Program-made: the position numbers and the translations under genes
Notes under the pieces: generated by a model
Told to the model about the DNA's origin: nothing
Database searches by the model: none
The model's input: the letters and a program-made list of their open reading frames with translations, nothing else
In this document: one piece after another, positions 1 through 8,733 of the stretch
Position numbering within the stretch: position 1 is the stretch's first letter
Layout of the letters: each line of letters starts with the position of its first letter
NCBI RefSeq assembly: GCF_018257515.1
Contig: NZ_JAERJR010000003.1
Coordinates: 88,090-152,089, forward strand
DNA: 64,000 bases
Source: Tatumella sp. JGM118
GTDB lineage: Bacteria > Pseudomonadota > Gammaproteobacteria > Enterobacterales > Enterobacteriaceae
Direction of reading: 5' to 3'

Positions 1-141
1 AGACAGGTCATCAGGCAACAAACCGACCTTCTGAGTAACAGCATTGAGCCTGAGATATTACTGATCACGGGGCTGATGACCGGTAGCATTGTCATCGGTA
101 TGTATCTGCCGATGTTTAATCCGGGTGAGGCGATATTTTAA
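1..141 (+). CDS. hofC: 3' end of a type IV pilus/type II secretion inner-membrane protein (HofC/PilC/GspF family), partial
   Basis: The window opens inside this gene; frame 1 is open from base 1 to the TAA at 139-141, giving 46 residues. They show the C-terminal signature of GspF/PilC proteins: an amphipathic stretch (RQVIRQQTDLLSNSIEPE), a hydrophobic membrane helix (ILLITGLMTGSIVIGMYLP) and the tail MFNPGEAIF, like the MYLPIF ending of the family. Such proteins form the inner-membrane platform for pilus or pseudopilus assembly. The position agrees with hofC, which lies on the same strand as coaE and close to it in E. coli. A hairpin terminator follows. The 3' end is repeated twice more downstream. 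Family assignment is good; the exact gene name rests on synteny. Confidence 0.75.
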   Translation, partial: RQVIRQQTDLLSNSIEPEILLITGLMTGSIVIGMYLPMFNPGEAIF

Positions 142-164
142 CCGGCACACCTCGCCTGTTTTAT
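128..164 (+). terminator. Probable hofC transcription terminator
   Basis: AGGCGA (128-133) pairs with TCGCCT (152-157) and is followed by GTTTTAT. The stem straddles the hofC stop codon. The same structure is present in repeat unit 3, slightly weakened (CGCCTGATTTA), but is disrupted after unit 2. Confidence 0.5.
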
Positions 165-172
165 ATACCCAT

Positions 173-313
173 AGACAGGTCATCAGGCAACAAACCGACC
201 TTCTGAGTAACAGCATTGAGCCTGAGATATTACTGATCACGGGGCTGATTACCGGTAGCATTGTCATCGGTATGTATCTGCCGATGTTTAATCCGGGTGA
301 GGCGATATTTTAA
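173..313 (+). pseudogene. Second copy of hofC C-terminal codons (tandem-duplicate relic)
   Basis: Matches codons 1-47 of the first copy, starting RQVIRQQTD and ending GEAIF plus TAA at 311-313, but it lies beyond the hofC stop and has no start codon or ribosome binding site of its own. An open frame from an upstream ATG at 89 runs into it, but that frame reads copy 1 out of phase, so translation is unlikely. Confidence 0.75.
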
Positions 314-343
314 TCAGCCCGCGATGCCTGTTTTCATACCCGA

Positions 344-484
344 AGCCAGGTCATCAGGCAACAAACCGACCTTCTGAGTAACAGCATTGAGCCTGAGGTA
401 TTACTGATCACGGGGCTGACTACCGGCAGTATTGTCAGCGGTATGTATCTGCCAATGTTTAATCCGGGTGAGGCGATATTTTAA
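344..484 (+). pseudogene. Third, diverged copy of hofC C-terminal codons
   Basis: Same 141-bp segment as at 1-141, ending in TAA at 482-484, with several substitutions (EVLLITG for EILLITG, TTGSIVSG for MTGSIVIG). It has no start codon. The greater divergence suggests it is the oldest copy or evolves without constraint. Confidence 0.75.
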
Positions 485-675
485 CCGGCACACCTCGCCT
501 GATTTATATCCCCGTAGACAGGTCATTCACTCCCCCGACGGTTATCCCTGTAATCACCTGCTGATATTATTTCTCAGTGGAAATATCTGATGAGCTTGTT
601 CAGAGCGAATATTTTCGATGATCAGATACCGGGGCAGCATTCAATTTCTTCACGGCAACCGATGGAAAGTAATCA
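485..675. other. Intergenic DNA with no gene seen
   Basis: From the last repeat to the orphan secreted gene. It contains the truncated fourth repeat start (516-526) and otherwise nothing recognisable. It does not resemble the 3' end of guaC, which occupies this place in E. coli. Confidence 0.5.
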
Positions 676-1329
676 TCAAAAAGTGACGGGATTTAATACT
701 GTGTTGTAATCAACTGGCGTCACTTTCCATAATTTATTGCCCGTATTCTGTAAGATAAATATTTGTTTAGTGCTCCAGGTCCCCCCTGGCACTCCTGCAC
801 CAATACTGACAATCTTAATCTTAAGCCCGTCTTTAGTCTTAAAAGTTTTTTGGTCCATTAAACGCATATTTCTCGCACCTTTAACAGTTGAGGCTGTGTC
901 ATCTGTTACCTTAATGTCAGGAAAAGCCTGCTCAATGCTTTTATGGATGTTTTGATGATAATCCGCAGGATTCGGGCTGGGTAATAAATTAGCCGGAAAA
1001 TGACGTACAATCTCCTTTAATGTCAGTGCTGAATCCTTCACAGGATGAGCATTTATCAGTCTGAGCTGGTTTTCGAACTGGCAGGCAGTCATGCTATCCA
1101 TCAACCAGTTCCACCCCATGTTGGGAAGATTTACCTGAACTTCGGCTATTTTCCCCAAATGCTGTCTGACATTTATCAGATCCTGACATGTGTTTATGCT
1201 GACCTTTTTGCCGTTTGCAACGACATCAAATGGTTGCCCGAGCAGAGAGTCATTAAGTGGTAAAGTCGCTGATGCATTTAATGAAATCATTACCAGGCCA
1301 ATGGTTAAGGCTATTGTTTTTAATGCCAT
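676..1329 (-). CDS. Orphan secreted protein of unknown function
   Basis: A 217-residue protein that I do not recognise. It begins with a signal peptide (MALKT, then IALTIGLVMISL, cleavage probably after NASA near residue 21), so it should be exported to the periplasm. The mature part has two cysteines (in NTCQDL and TACQFE) that could form a disulfide. The last third is basic and beta-rich in appearance (KTFKTKDGLKIKIVSIG, then GGTWSTKQIFIL). The ATG at 1329 is preferred over an in-frame TTG at 1335 because AAGAGA lies about eight bases upstream of it. It stands alone on the minus strand between hofC repeats and a methylase fragment, in the place of guaC, which suggests acquisition by transfer. 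Base composition is more AT-rich than the neighbouring core genes. Confidence 0.6.
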   Translation of the reverse strand: MALKTIALTIGLVMISLNASATLPLNDSLLGQPFDVVANGKKVSINTCQDLINVRQHLGKIAEVQVNLPNMGWNWLMDSMTACQFENQLRLINAHPVKDSALTLKEIVRHFPANLLPSPNPADYHQNIHKSIEQAFPDIKVTDDTASTVKGARNMRLMDQKTFKTKDGLKIKIVSIGAGVPGGTWSTKQIFILQNTGNKLWKVTPVDYNTVLNPVTF

Positions 1330-1369
1330 AGACAATTCTCTTTTAATTGAATTTTCATTAGGTTACTGC

Positions 1370-1642
1370 TTATTCTCCAAATTGTCCCGCAGAGTGATTA
1401 AGCTTTTTCTGAACGCTTAAACACAAATGCACTGACGCTGATATCTGACTCCTGAACTTCACCAGAGGACTCTTGCCTGACCGGACACCAACGAACTCAC
1501 CACCTATCCACGCTTCCGGTTGATCACCCACTAGCAGGACTGCGGCCATAGTGCCTTTTTCATTCAGATGATTTAAAGCGGTCAGCGTATGCTCTTTGGC
1601 TCCGTCTTCAGAATATGGCGGGTTCATTGCGAGCTTGTCCAA
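1370..1642 (-). pseudogene. Fragment of an N6-adenine DNA methyltransferase-like gene
   Basis: A frame of 90 codons reads LDKLAMNPPYSEDG near its start, the NPPY catalytic motif of adenine-specific methyltransferases, followed by a helix-strand stretch (HTLTALNHLNEKGTMAAVLL) typical of the segment after that motif. There is no SAM-binding motif upstream: a stop lies about 13 codons before, and no good start or Shine-Dalgarno is present. It is therefore the remains of a longer methylase, of the kind carried by plasmids and integrative elements. Family is inferred from one motif only. Confidence 0.45.
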
Positions 1643-2033
1643 TCCAGGCGCAGCGATAAATGCTTATTTCCCCCGGCTCGCATAGTGCATAACTCCTGCC
1701 TAATCACTGTAAACACCCTTTACATTCAGATATAAAAGCACGATACATACCCCGGGGAATATCACGCTTAACGTGTCGTTACGCCGTAAAATACACTGCG
1801 GTCATCGTTTTCTTTTTCTCCGGTTGCCCGTGACCTGTTACGTTGCCCGGGCAAAGATCTTTGTCACCCATGTTCAGACGGCCGCAGACCGCAGCCGGAA
1901 AATAATAACGTCATAACAGAACTGCGTTTTTATTTTTTATTGGGCTACAATTCGTCTAATCTGCCTGAGATAATTCGTCACTCTGCGGCATTTTTCAGCG
2001 GATAGTTTTTTTATTAGTCAGGATACTTATGTT
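1643..2033. promoter_or_regulatory. Upstream region of coaE; no gene seen
   Basis: About 390 bp without a supportable reading frame. It must hold the promoter of coaE-zapD-yacG, since no gene on the plus strand precedes it. Possible elements are TTTACA-N18-ATACAT near 1720-1750 and TACAAT in the AT-rich stretch near 1930-1955; neither can be confirmed by eye. A weak AGGA precedes the coaE ATG. Confidence 0.3.
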
Positions 2034-2651
2034 ATGACCTATGTTGTCGCACTTACCGGCGGGATCGGCAGCGGTAAAACAACGGTGGCTAACCGGTTTT
2101 CTGAACGGGGAGTCCCGGTGATTGATGCCGATAAGATTGCCCGGGAAGTCGTTGCGCCAGGCTCAGCAGCCCTTCAGCAGATTGTGGCACATTTCGGGGA
2201 TCAGGCATTACTGCCTGAAGGTTCACTGGATCGCCGCTGGTTACGTCAGCAGATTTTTGCCGATCCACAACAGAAGACCTGGCTGAACAACCTCCTTCAT
2301 CCGTTGATCCAGCAACGGACACAGGAAATGATCGCTGCCGTGACCACCGACTGGTGCCTTTGGGTCGTCCCCTTACTGGTCGAAAATAATCTGCACCTGA
2401 AAGCTGATCGTGTACTGGTGATCGATGTGGATGAAGAAACCCAGATCAGTCGTACCATGGCAAGAGACCGGATCACTCGTCAGCAGGCGGAAGCTATACT
2501 GATTGCACAAGCGAGCAGGCAATCACGGTTAGCGGTTGCCGATGATATCATCGATAACACCGGAGGACCTGCCGAACAAGAGCAGGATATCAATAGGTTA
2601 CTCCGTCTCTATCCGAGGCTGGCGTCAGTGAAAAAAGGATCTGTATCATGA
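2034..2651 (+). CDS. coaE: Dephospho-CoA kinase
   Basis: Catalyses the last step of coenzyme A synthesis, ATP-dependent phosphorylation of the ribose 3'-hydroxyl of dephospho-CoA, in the cytoplasm. The 205-residue product has the Walker A P-loop [12 protein letters not shown] at residues 9-20, the DADK(I)A(R)E segment after it, and the conserved lid region ending in [10 protein letters not shown]. Length matches E. coli (206). It is the first gene of coaE-zapD-yacG; its last four bases (ATGA) overlap the zapD start, so the two are translationally coupled. Confidence 0.97.
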   Translation: MTYVVALTGGIGSGKTTVANRFSERGVPVIDADKIAREVVAPGSAALQQIVAHFGDQALLPEGSLDRRWLRQQIFADPQQKTWLNNLLHPLIQQRTQEMIAAVTTDWCLWVVPLLVENNLHLKADRVLVIDVDEETQISRTMARDRITRQQAEAILIAQASRQSRLAVADDIIDNTGGPAEQEQDINRLLRLYPRLASVKKGSVS

Positions 2652-3391
2652 GCACCGTAATCCTGTTTGAGTACCCGCTTAACGAAAAAATGCGCACCTG
2701 GCTGCGGATCGAATACCTCCTGAATAATCTCAGTAGCAGTCAGCCGGTGAATGATCCTGCCAGTGCATTAAGTTTCTTCCGCGGGATCGGTGACTTACTG
2801 GATATTTTTGATCGCGGAGACTTCCGGGCAGACCTGGTCAAAGAACTGGATCGTCAGCAACAAAAGCTTTGCGGCTGGTTATCCGTCAGTGGCGTAGATA
2901 CCGTCAGAGTCAGTGAACTGCAACAGGAACTCAAACAGCAGGGGATCAGAATGATGGCGGTCCCGCGGATGGGGCAACAACTACGGGAAGACCGGTTTAT
3001 CAGCCAGGTTCGTCAGCGGCTGGGCATACCCGGCGGATGTTGCAGCTTTGACCTGCCCTCACTGCATATCTGGCTCAATAGTCCGGAGACTGAGCGTCAG
3101 GCACAGGTCGACGAATGGTGTTCGACTCTGCAACCCTTAAAAGAAAGTTTATCTCTGGTGTTGGATCTCATCCGTCAGTCTGGTAGTTTCCACACACAAA
3201 CCAGTCTCAATGGTTTTTTTCAGGATAATGCGGAAGATGCTGATTTGCTTCGTCTGAAGCTTAACGCTGATGACGATCTTTACCCGCAGATTTCAGGGCA
3301 CAAGAATCGTTACGCTATCCGCTTTATGCCAGCAGACAGTGAACAGGGTGAAATTCCCGCACGTCTGCAGTTTGAACTCGCATGTTGTTAA
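2648..3391 (+). CDS. zapD: Cell division protein ZapD, FtsZ-ring bundling factor
   Basis: A 247-residue cytoplasmic protein of the ZapD (formerly YacF) family, which cross-links FtsZ filaments by binding the FtsZ C-terminal tail. The beginning ([19 protein letters not shown]) and the [18 protein letters not shown] segment are diagnostic. Length equals the E. coli protein. It overlaps coaE by four bases and is followed after nine bases by yacG. Confidence 0.97.
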   Translation: MSTVILFEYPLNEKMRTWLRIEYLLNNLSSSQPVNDPASALSFFRGIGDLLDIFDRGDFRADLVKELDRQQQKLCGWLSVSGVDTVRVSELQQELKQQGIRMMAVPRMGQQLREDRFISQVRQRLGIPGGCCSFDLPSLHIWLNSPETERQAQVDEWCSTLQPLKESLSLVLDLIRQSGSFHTQTSLNGFFQDNAEDADLLRLKLNADDDLYPQISGHKNRYAIRFMPADSEQGEIPARLQFELACC

Positions 3392-3400
3392 GAAGGTACT

Positions 3401-3592
3401 ATGCAGGAAGACGTTGTCACAGTGAAATGCCCTCAATGCCAGGCGGATGTGATCTGGGACAGTCTCAGTCCCTGGCGCCCGTTTTGTTCTAAGCGCTGTC
3501 AGCTGATTGATTTAGGGGAATGGGCGGCCGAAGAAAAGCGTATCCCGCTGGATGATAAACTTTCTGATGAAGATGAATGGAGCGGAGAGTAA
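3401..3592 (+). CDS. yacG: DNA gyrase inhibitor YacG, zinc-binding
   Basis: A 63-residue protein with the four-cysteine zinc site CPQC (residues 10-13) and CSKRC (around 29-33), followed by the [11 protein letters not shown] helix and an acidic tail. In E. coli the protein binds GyrB and inhibits supercoiling. The ATG at 3401 has AAGGT upstream. Third gene of the coaE operon. Confidence 0.95.
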   Translation: MQEDVVTVKCPQCQADVIWDSLSPWRPFCSKRCQLIDLGEWAAEEKRIPLDDKLSDEDEWSGE

Positions 3593-3608
3593 CGCTTTCC
3601 GTCAGACA

Positions 3609-3640
3609 GAGGGCACATCCCTGAGGGTTGCGCCCTTTAT
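3609..3640. terminator. Possible bidirectional terminator between yacG and mutT
   Basis: GGGCAC (3611-3616) can pair with GCGCCC (3630-3635) with one mismatch, followed by TTTATTTT on the plus strand. It sits in the short gap between two convergent genes. Confidence 0.5.
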
Positions 3641-3645
3641 TTTCA

Positions 3646-4041
3646 TTACAGCTCACCGGCCACCAGTCGGCTGACCAGTTGATGATTGGCCGGCGGGAAT
3701 TCTTCGGCAATCAATGCCTCCTGCCTGACCCAACGATGCGGCTGTCCCTCTTTCCCCCAGGGCTCGCCCTGCCATTGTTCCACCAGGAAAAAGTGCAATG
3801 TGACGTGAACATCCTCGTAGGTATGATCTGCCTGGCCGATAGCCTGTGCGCTGAGCACCTCAATGCCGGTCTCTTCCATCAGTTCACGTTTCAGTGCCTG
3901 ATCAGCGGTTTCATCTTTTTCAATTTTGCCGCCAGGGAATTCCCATTTATTGGCCATATGCGAAGAGGATGAACGACGTGTCAGAAAAATACCCCGTTGC
4001 GGATCCCGGATAATCCCGACCGCTACCTGCAGATGTTTCAT
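3646..4041 (-). CDS. mutT: 8-oxo-dGTP diphosphatase MutT
   Basis: Hydrolyses 8-oxo-dGTP to the monophosphate and so prevents A:T to C:G transversions. The 131-residue protein carries a full Nudix box at residues 38-60 (G38, E44, then RELMEETGI) after the family segment MANKWEFPGG. The start at 4041 (MKHLQVAVGI) is chosen over an upstream in-frame start at 4062 because AAGGAT lies seven bases before it and because it aligns with E. coli MutT (129 residues). Convergent with yacG and downstream of secA. Confidence 0.95.
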   Translation of the reverse strand: MKHLQVAVGIIRDPQRGIFLTRRSSSSHMANKWEFPGGKIEKDETADQALKRELMEETGIEVLSAQAIGQADHTYEDVHVTLHFFLVEQWQGEPWGKEGQPHRWVRQEALIAEEFPPANHQLVSRLVAGEL

Positions 4042-4150
4042 AGTTATCCTTATATATAGCAAACAGCAGACCTGTCAGCGGTTTACTTTATGACAGACGA
4101 TAAAAAGGTCCATGTCGCCATGAACCTCAGACAAAAACAGTCAGAAAGCG

Positions 4151-4169
4151 CCCTGGCCGTAGGCCAGGG
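4151..4169 (-). terminator. secA terminator hairpin
   Basis: CCCTGGCC and GGCCAGGG form a perfect 8-bp stem with a 3-base loop, nine bases after the secA stop on the minus strand. The tail is only GCGCTTTC, so termination strength is uncertain. Confidence 0.55.
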
Positions 4170-4177
4170 ACGGGGCA

Positions 4178-6883
4178 TTATGCAATACGCCCATGGCACT
4201 GTTTGTATTTTTTACCGGAACCACACGGACAAAGATCATTACGTCCGACTTTGCGCTCGCCACCCTGCGCAGCCAGTTCGGCAGCCGCTTCAGTTTCTGA
4301 ATCCACATGGCTCAGTTGTTGCTGGGCCGCCAGACGTTCGGCTTCCTCACGGCGCTGCTGCTCCATGGCTTCGACTTCTTCAGGCATGCGCACCTGAACT
4401 TTGCTCAGCGTGCTGACCACTTCATATTTTAGTGATTCCAGCATCGCAGAGAACATGGCGAAAGACTCACGCTTATATTCCTGCTTAGGATCTTTCTGCG
4501 CATAACCCCGTAAGTGGATCCCCTGACGCAGGTAGTCCATGGATGCCAGGTGCTCTTTCCACAGCGTATCCAGAGTCTGCAACATCACGCCTTTTTCGAA
4601 GTTACGCATCATTTCAGTACCGACGACAGTCTCTTTCTCTCTGTAGTTCTCATCGGCACGTTCCATGATACGTTCGCGCAGTGTTTCTTCATGCAGTTCA
4701 GGTTCTTTATCCAGCCATTCTGAAATCGGCAGGTTCAGGTCGAAGTCGGTGCGTAAGCGCTCTTCCAGTCCCTGAACATCCCACATCTCTTCCAGTGATT
4801 GTGGCGGAATATAGTTATCGATAGTGGCCGACAGTACATCACCGCGAATACCGTTAATGGTCTCGCTCACATCGGAGACATCCAGCAGTTCGTTACGCTG
4901 TGTATAGATAGCGCGACGCTGATCACTGGCAACATCATCATATTCCAGTAACTGTTTACGGATATCGAAGTTACGGCTTTCCACCTTACGCTGTGCATTA
5001 GCAATCGCTTTGGTCACCCATGGGTGCTCGATAGCTTCGCCTGGCTTCATACCCAGTTTACGCATCATGCCAGAGACACGGTCAGAGGCGAAAATACGCA
5101 TCAGGGCATCTTCCATTGACAGGTAGAAGCGTGAAGAACCTTTATCCCCCTGACGACCGGCACGACCACGTAACTGGTTATCGATACGACGGGATTCATG
5201 TCGTTCAGTACCGATAATGTGCAGCCCTCCGGCTTCCAGAACCGCGTCATGACGTTTCTGCCATTCGGCTTTGATCGCCTCGATCTCTTCCGGGGTCGGA
5301 TTTTCTTTTGCTTCAACTTCCGCATGCCAGCTTCCGCCCAGCATAATATCGGTACCACGACCGGCCATGTTAGTGGCAATGGTAACGGCACCCGGCTGGC
5401 CCGCTTGCGCGATAATATCGGCTTCGCTGGCGTGGAATTTAGCATTCAGAACATTATGTTTGATACCGGCTTTTGTCAGCTCGTGAGAGACGACTTCCGA
5501 TTTTTCGATAGAAATGGTCCCGACCAGAATAGGCTGACCATTCGCCGTACGTTCACGGATGTCTTCGATAATCGCCCCAATTTTTTCCTGTTCGGTCATA
5601 TACACCAGATCAGGCATATCTTTACGAACCATCGGACGGTTGGTTGGCAGAACAATGGTATCCAGCTTGTAAATTGAGCTGAATTCAAAGGCTTCCGTAT
5701 CCGCGGTACCGGTCATCCCCGCCAGTTTGTCATATAAGCGGAAATAGTTCTGGAAGGTAATGGATGCCAGTGTCTGGTTCTCATTCTGGATTTCAACCCC
5801 TTCTTTCGCTTCCACTGCCTGATGGAGGCCATCTGACCAGCGACGTCCCTGCATGGTACGGCCGGTATGCTCATCGACAATAACGACTTCGCCATCTTTA
5901 ACGATGTAATCCACATCACGGGTGAACAGAGCGTGCGCCCGTAAGGCCGCGGTTACATGATGCATCAGCATAATATTGGTCGGAGAATAGAGGGACTCTC
6001 CTTCTTCCATAATGCCCTGGCTGACCAGCAGTTGTTCGATTTTTACCAGACCACGTTCGGTGAGGTGAACCTGACGGGATTTTTCGTCCACCGAAAAGTC
6101 ACCTTCCCCCTGGAAGGTATCAGAATCTTCTTTGTCCTGACGAACCAGATGAGGGATGATCTTGTTCACTTTGATGTAGAGCTCTGAGCTGTCTTCCGCC
6201 GGCCCCGAGATGATCAGAGGTGTACGGGCTTCATCGATCAGGATGGAGTCGACTTCATCCACCAGCGCATAGTTCAGTTTACGCTGTACACGCTCTTCCG
6301 GGCTGAAGGCCATGTTATCGCGCAGATAGTCAAACCCGTATTCGTTATTGGTACCGTAGGTGATATCCGCATTGTAAGCTTCACGCTTGGCAGGGGCTGG
6401 CATCCCTGGCAGGTTGATCCCGACGGTCAGCCCCAGGAACTCGAACAGCGGACGGTTATTTTCGGCATCACGCTGTGCCAGATAATCGTTGACGGTCACC
6501 ACGTGTACGCCTTTACCGGTCAGTGCATTCAGATAGGCCGGTAAGGTGGCGGTCAGCGTTTTACCTTCACCGGTACGCATCTCTGCAATGCAACGCTCAT
6601 TCAGAACCATACCGCCCATTAACTGAACGTCGAAGTGACGCATATTGAAAATACGACGACTGGCTTCACGGACCGTGGCAAATGCTTCGGGGATCAGGCT
6701 TTCTAATGCTTCACCTTTTTCCAGGCGGGCACGGAATTCGATGGTTTTGGCTTTCAGTTGCTCATCGGTCAGCGCCGTGAACTCAGGTTCCATTTTATTA
6801 ATAACATCAACCGACTTACGCATACGACGTAAGGTACGATCATTACTGCTGCCAAAAATTTTAGTTAATAATTTCATGACCAT
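4178..6883 (-). CDS. secA: Preprotein translocase ATPase SecA
   Basis: Motor that drives secretory proteins through SecYEG. The 901-residue product has the same length as E. coli SecA. Visible landmarks are MRTGEGKTL (Walker A, about residue 102), [15 protein letters not shown] (DEAD motor and Walker B), the GRGTDI and GRAGRQGD helicase motifs of the second nucleotide-binding fold, and the C-terminal zinc finger [14 protein letters not shown] that binds SecB. The start [11 protein letters not shown] aligns with E. coli MLIKLLTKVFG. It is cotranscribed with secM, whose stop is 65 bp upstream; SecM stalling is expected to expose the secA start. Confidence 0.98.
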   Translation of the reverse strand: MVMKLLTKIFGSSNDRTLRRMRKSVDVINKMEPEFTALTDEQLKAKTIEFRARLEKGEALESLIPEAFATVREASRRIFNMRHFDVQLMGGMVLNERCIAEMRTGEGKTLTATLPAYLNALTGKGVHVVTVNDYLAQRDAENNRPLFEFLGLTVGINLPGMPAPAKREAYNADITYGTNNEYGFDYLRDNMAFSPEERVQRKLNYALVDEVDSILIDEARTPLIISGPAEDSSELYIKVNKIIPHLVRQDKEDSDTFQGEGDFSVDEKSRQVHLTERGLVKIEQLLVSQGIMEEGESLYSPTNIMLMHHVTAALRAHALFTRDVDYIVKDGEVVIVDEHTGRTMQGRRWSDGLHQAVEAKEGVEIQNENQTLASITFQNYFRLYDKLAGMTGTADTEAFEFSSIYKLDTIVLPTNRPMVRKDMPDLVYMTEQEKIGAIIEDIRERTANGQPILVGTISIEKSEVVSHELTKAGIKHNVLNAKFHASEADIIAQAGQPGAVTIATNMAGRGTDIMLGGSWHAEVEAKENPTPEEIEAIKAEWQKRHDAVLEAGGLHIIGTERHESRRIDNQLRGRAGRQGDKGSSRFYLSMEDALMRIFASDRVSGMMRKLGMKPGEAIEHPWVTKAIANAQRKVESRNFDIRKQLLEYDDVASDQRRAIYTQRNELLDVSDVSETINGIRGDVLSATIDNYIPPQSLEEMWDVQGLEERLRTDFDLNLPISEWLDKEPELHEETLRERIMERADENYREKETVVGTEMMRNFEKGVMLQTLDTLWKEHLASMDYLRQGIHLRGYAQKDPKQEYKRESFAMFSAMLESLKYEVVSTLSKVQVRMPEEVEAMEQQRREEAERLAAQQQLSHVDSETEAAAELAAQGGERKVGRNDLCPCGSGKKYKQCHGRIA

Positions 6884-6948
6884 AGTTTTTATAATCTCAG
6901 TTCAGCTCATTGGCTTCAAAATTCGGGGAAAGTGTACGTCCGGGACTC

Positions 6949-7461
6949 TCAGATCTCAGAGGAAGCGGGCCCGGCTCGGATACCCTGAACCCCGGAAAGC
7001 CATAACCCGCTATTAAAACCAGCGGGTTGAACGGAAACGAATACATCCTCTGCAGAGGCCGGCTGGCTGACCGGGTGATGTGTCGTCAGCAGCGCATGCA
7101 GTGACTGTAAAACAGCAATTTTCTGCGCAGTCAGAGGAAGAAGCTGATGCCGCACCTGCGGTTGCATTTGCGGTAAAGAGAATGAGAGATGGCGGATAAC
7201 CACTCTGATAGCATGCTGATGCCAGTAATCGGCGCTGATCCCCGGCCTGCGGGCCGTATCACGCAAGCGGATAAGGTTTTCAAAACGAACCGCATTACCG
7301 ACGAAGAGTGTATTGGCAGATTTTCCGGAGACCGTGCCGGATTCCGGCGGTTGCGCATTCGCGACAGGCAGGCCAAGACTAGCCGCGACCATCCCCAAAA
7401 GGAGATGCGGCCAGAAGTACCGTCTGCCAAGTTGTCGCCAACGCGAAAAAATTCCGATCAC
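6949..7461 (-). CDS. secM: Secretion monitor SecM with C-terminal arrest peptide
   Basis: A 170-residue exported protein that stalls its own ribosome when secretion is slow, raising secA translation. It begins with a long signal peptide (basic RQLGRR, hydrophobic core, cleavage after VANA near residue 36). The arrest sequence is at residues 149-165, FNSGLWLSGVQGIRAGP, matching the E. coli pattern F-x4-W-I-x4-GIRAGP except for leucine in place of isoleucine. Five residues follow the arresting proline. The middle of the protein is poorly conserved, as is normal for the family. The gene lies between lpxC and secA, the expected position. Confidence 0.95.
   Translation of the reverse strand: MIGIFSRWRQLGRRYFWPHLLLGMVAASLGLPVANAQPPESGTVSGKSANTLFVGNAVRFENLIRLRDTARRPGISADYWHQHAIRVVIRHLSFSLPQMQPQVRHQLLPLTAQKIAVLQSLHALLTTHHPVSQPASAEDVFVSVQPAGFNSGLWLSGVQGIRAGPASSEI
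6967..7017 (-). promoter_or_regulatory. SecM translational arrest element
   Basis: The 17 codons encoding F149 to P165 of SecM, ending GIRAGP. In the family the ribosome stalls with the Pro codon in the A site. All residues known to matter (F, W, G, R, A, G, P) are kept; Ile is replaced by Leu after Trp. Confidence 0.85.
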
Positions 7462-7652
7462 ACTCTATCCATTGAAAACTGATTTATGCGTTCCGGGAGA
7501 CTCTCAGCAATCCCTGCGTTCACTGACCAGATACGCCAATATAATAGTAATGAGATAGTATCACTAATGTCGGATTTCAACATCAGAGAATCAGGAAGCG
7601 ATGAATAAATTCGGTGTTTTTGGGGGATTTTTAGACAGCGGACGAAAAGCAT

Positions 7653-7702
7653 AAAAAAACAGCAGGGTTACTGACCGGAGAGAGTATCAGTAACACCTGC
7701 TG
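7653..7702 (-). terminator. lpxC / dcw-cluster terminator
   Basis: On the minus strand CAGCAGG plus GTTACTGA pairs with TCAGTAAC plus CCTGCTG (one bulged base) around a 12-base loop, followed by seven T residues. This is the strongest intrinsic terminator in this part of the window and lies 12 bases after the lpxC stop. It closes the dcw cluster before secM. Confidence 0.88.
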
Positions 7703-7714
7703 CATTAAGCGATT

Positions 7715-8632
7715 TTACGCCAGTACCAGATTCGGTGCTTTGAATGCCTGTGGCAGTTCAGCATCATCTTCGAAGGTCGCCCATTCCCAGGCTTCCTGTT
7801 TAGCCAGTACGGCTTGCAGTAATTTGTTATTCAATGCATGCCCTGATTTAAAGGCACTGAACGCACCGATAACGTTATGACCACACATGAACAAATCACC
7901 GATAGCATCCAGCATTTTATGACGAACGAACTCGTCATCAAAACGCAGACCTTCTTCGTTTAATACACGGAAATCATCTAAACCGATGGCACAGTCAAGA
8001 CTACCACCCAGGCACAGGCCACGAGACTGTAAATACTCAATTTCACGCATAAAACCGAAGGTACGTGCGCGACTGATCTGGCGAACAAACGCATCCGCTG
8101 AGAAGTTCAGCTGATAACGCTGTGAGCTGGAATCGATCGCCGGATGCCTGAAGTCGATAGTAAAGTCCAGAGAAAAGCCATTGTAAGGCGTTAACTCTGC
8201 CCACTTATCACCGTCTTCAACACGTACGGCTTGTTTAATACGAACGAATTTCTTAGCACTGTTCAGTTCGTCGATCCCTGCATCCAGCAGCAGATAAACG
8301 AAAGGTGCAGCACTACCATCCATAATCGGGATTTCAGGCGCATCGACTTCAACAATAATGTTGTCGATACCTAAACCGGCCAGTGCTGAGTTAAGGTGCT
8401 CAACAGTAGAAATACGCACGCCTTCGTCGTTTACCAGGCAAGTACTGAGCATGGTATCGCGCACGTATTTTGCATCAGCCGGGAAATCAACCGGTGGATT
8501 CAAGTCTGTGCGACGATAGATGACCCCAGTATTCGCTGGCGCAGGGCGCAGTGTCAGGCTGACTTTTTTACCGGTATGCAAACCGATACCTGTCGCCTGA
8601 ACAATACGTTTTAATGTCCTTTGTTTGATCAT
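7715..8632 (-). CDS. lpxC: UDP-3-O-acyl-N-acetylglucosamine deacetylase
   Basis: Zinc enzyme for the committed step of lipid A synthesis. The 305-residue protein has the same length as in E. coli, with the zinc ligand His79 in [10 protein letters not shown] and the HKMLDAIGD motif containing His238 and Asp242. The [18 protein letters not shown] segment near the C-terminus is also conserved. The C-terminal tail ends in FKAPNLVLA, the hydrophobic ending recognised by FtsH in E. coli (which ends in VLA). It follows ftsZ by about 100 bp on the same strand. Confidence 0.98.
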   Translation of the reverse strand: MIKQRTLKRIVQATGIGLHTGKKVSLTLRPAPANTGVIYRRTDLNPPVDFPADAKYVRDTMLSTCLVNDEGVRISTVEHLNSALAGLGIDNIIVEVDAPEIPIMDGSAAPFVYLLLDAGIDELNSAKKFVRIKQAVRVEDGDKWAELTPYNGFSLDFTIDFRHPAIDSSSQRYQLNFSADAFVRQISRARTFGFMREIEYLQSRGLCLGGSLDCAIGLDDFRVLNEEGLRFDDEFVRHKMLDAIGDLFMCGHNVIGAFSAFKSGHALNNKLLQAVLAKQEAWEWATFEDDAELPQAFKAPNLVLA

Positions 8633-8733
8633 CGTATTAATCTCGCAATATTACTCTTCGTTCGTCACTATACATGACTGACTGACCGCCAGTTTAGCAC
8701 AAAGAGCGAACCAGTCCAAATATCGGTATATTC

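Larger units (their letters stand above)
1..515 (+). repeat. Three tandem 172-bp repeats of the hofC 3' end
   Basis: Units at 1-172, 173-344 (approx.) and 344-515 each contain the last 47 codons of hofC including TAA, plus about 31 bp of downstream DNA. The coding parts of units 1 and 2 are almost identical (one G/T change seen), while unit 3 differs at several positions, for example ATA to GTA, ATC to AGC and CCG to CCA. The spacer DNA after units 1 and 3 is similar; that after unit 2 is different. A fourth copy begins at 516 (AGACAGGTCAT) and breaks off after about 11 bases. The unit length is not a multiple of three and each unit has a stop, so the array cannot lengthen the protein. Unit 1 may itself continue to the left of the window. 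Confidence 0.9.

Noticed and set aside
89-313. A 74-codon plus-strand reading frame spanning repeat units 1 and 2
   Set aside because: It reads unit 1 out of frame and then joins the second hofC copy; no ribosome binding site. It is an artefact of the tandem duplication.
1-515. The 172-bp direct repeats as a CRISPR array
   Set aside because: Units are contiguous, far too long, carry coding sequence and have no unique spacers.
530-560. GGTTATCCCTGTAATC near 540 as a homing-endonuclease or replication site
   Set aside because: Only a partial likeness to known sites and no other origin or intron features nearby.
3628-3972. Long reading frames opposite mutT, secA, the mur genes and carB
   Set aside because: They are mirror frames of strongly supported genes and show no motifs of their own.
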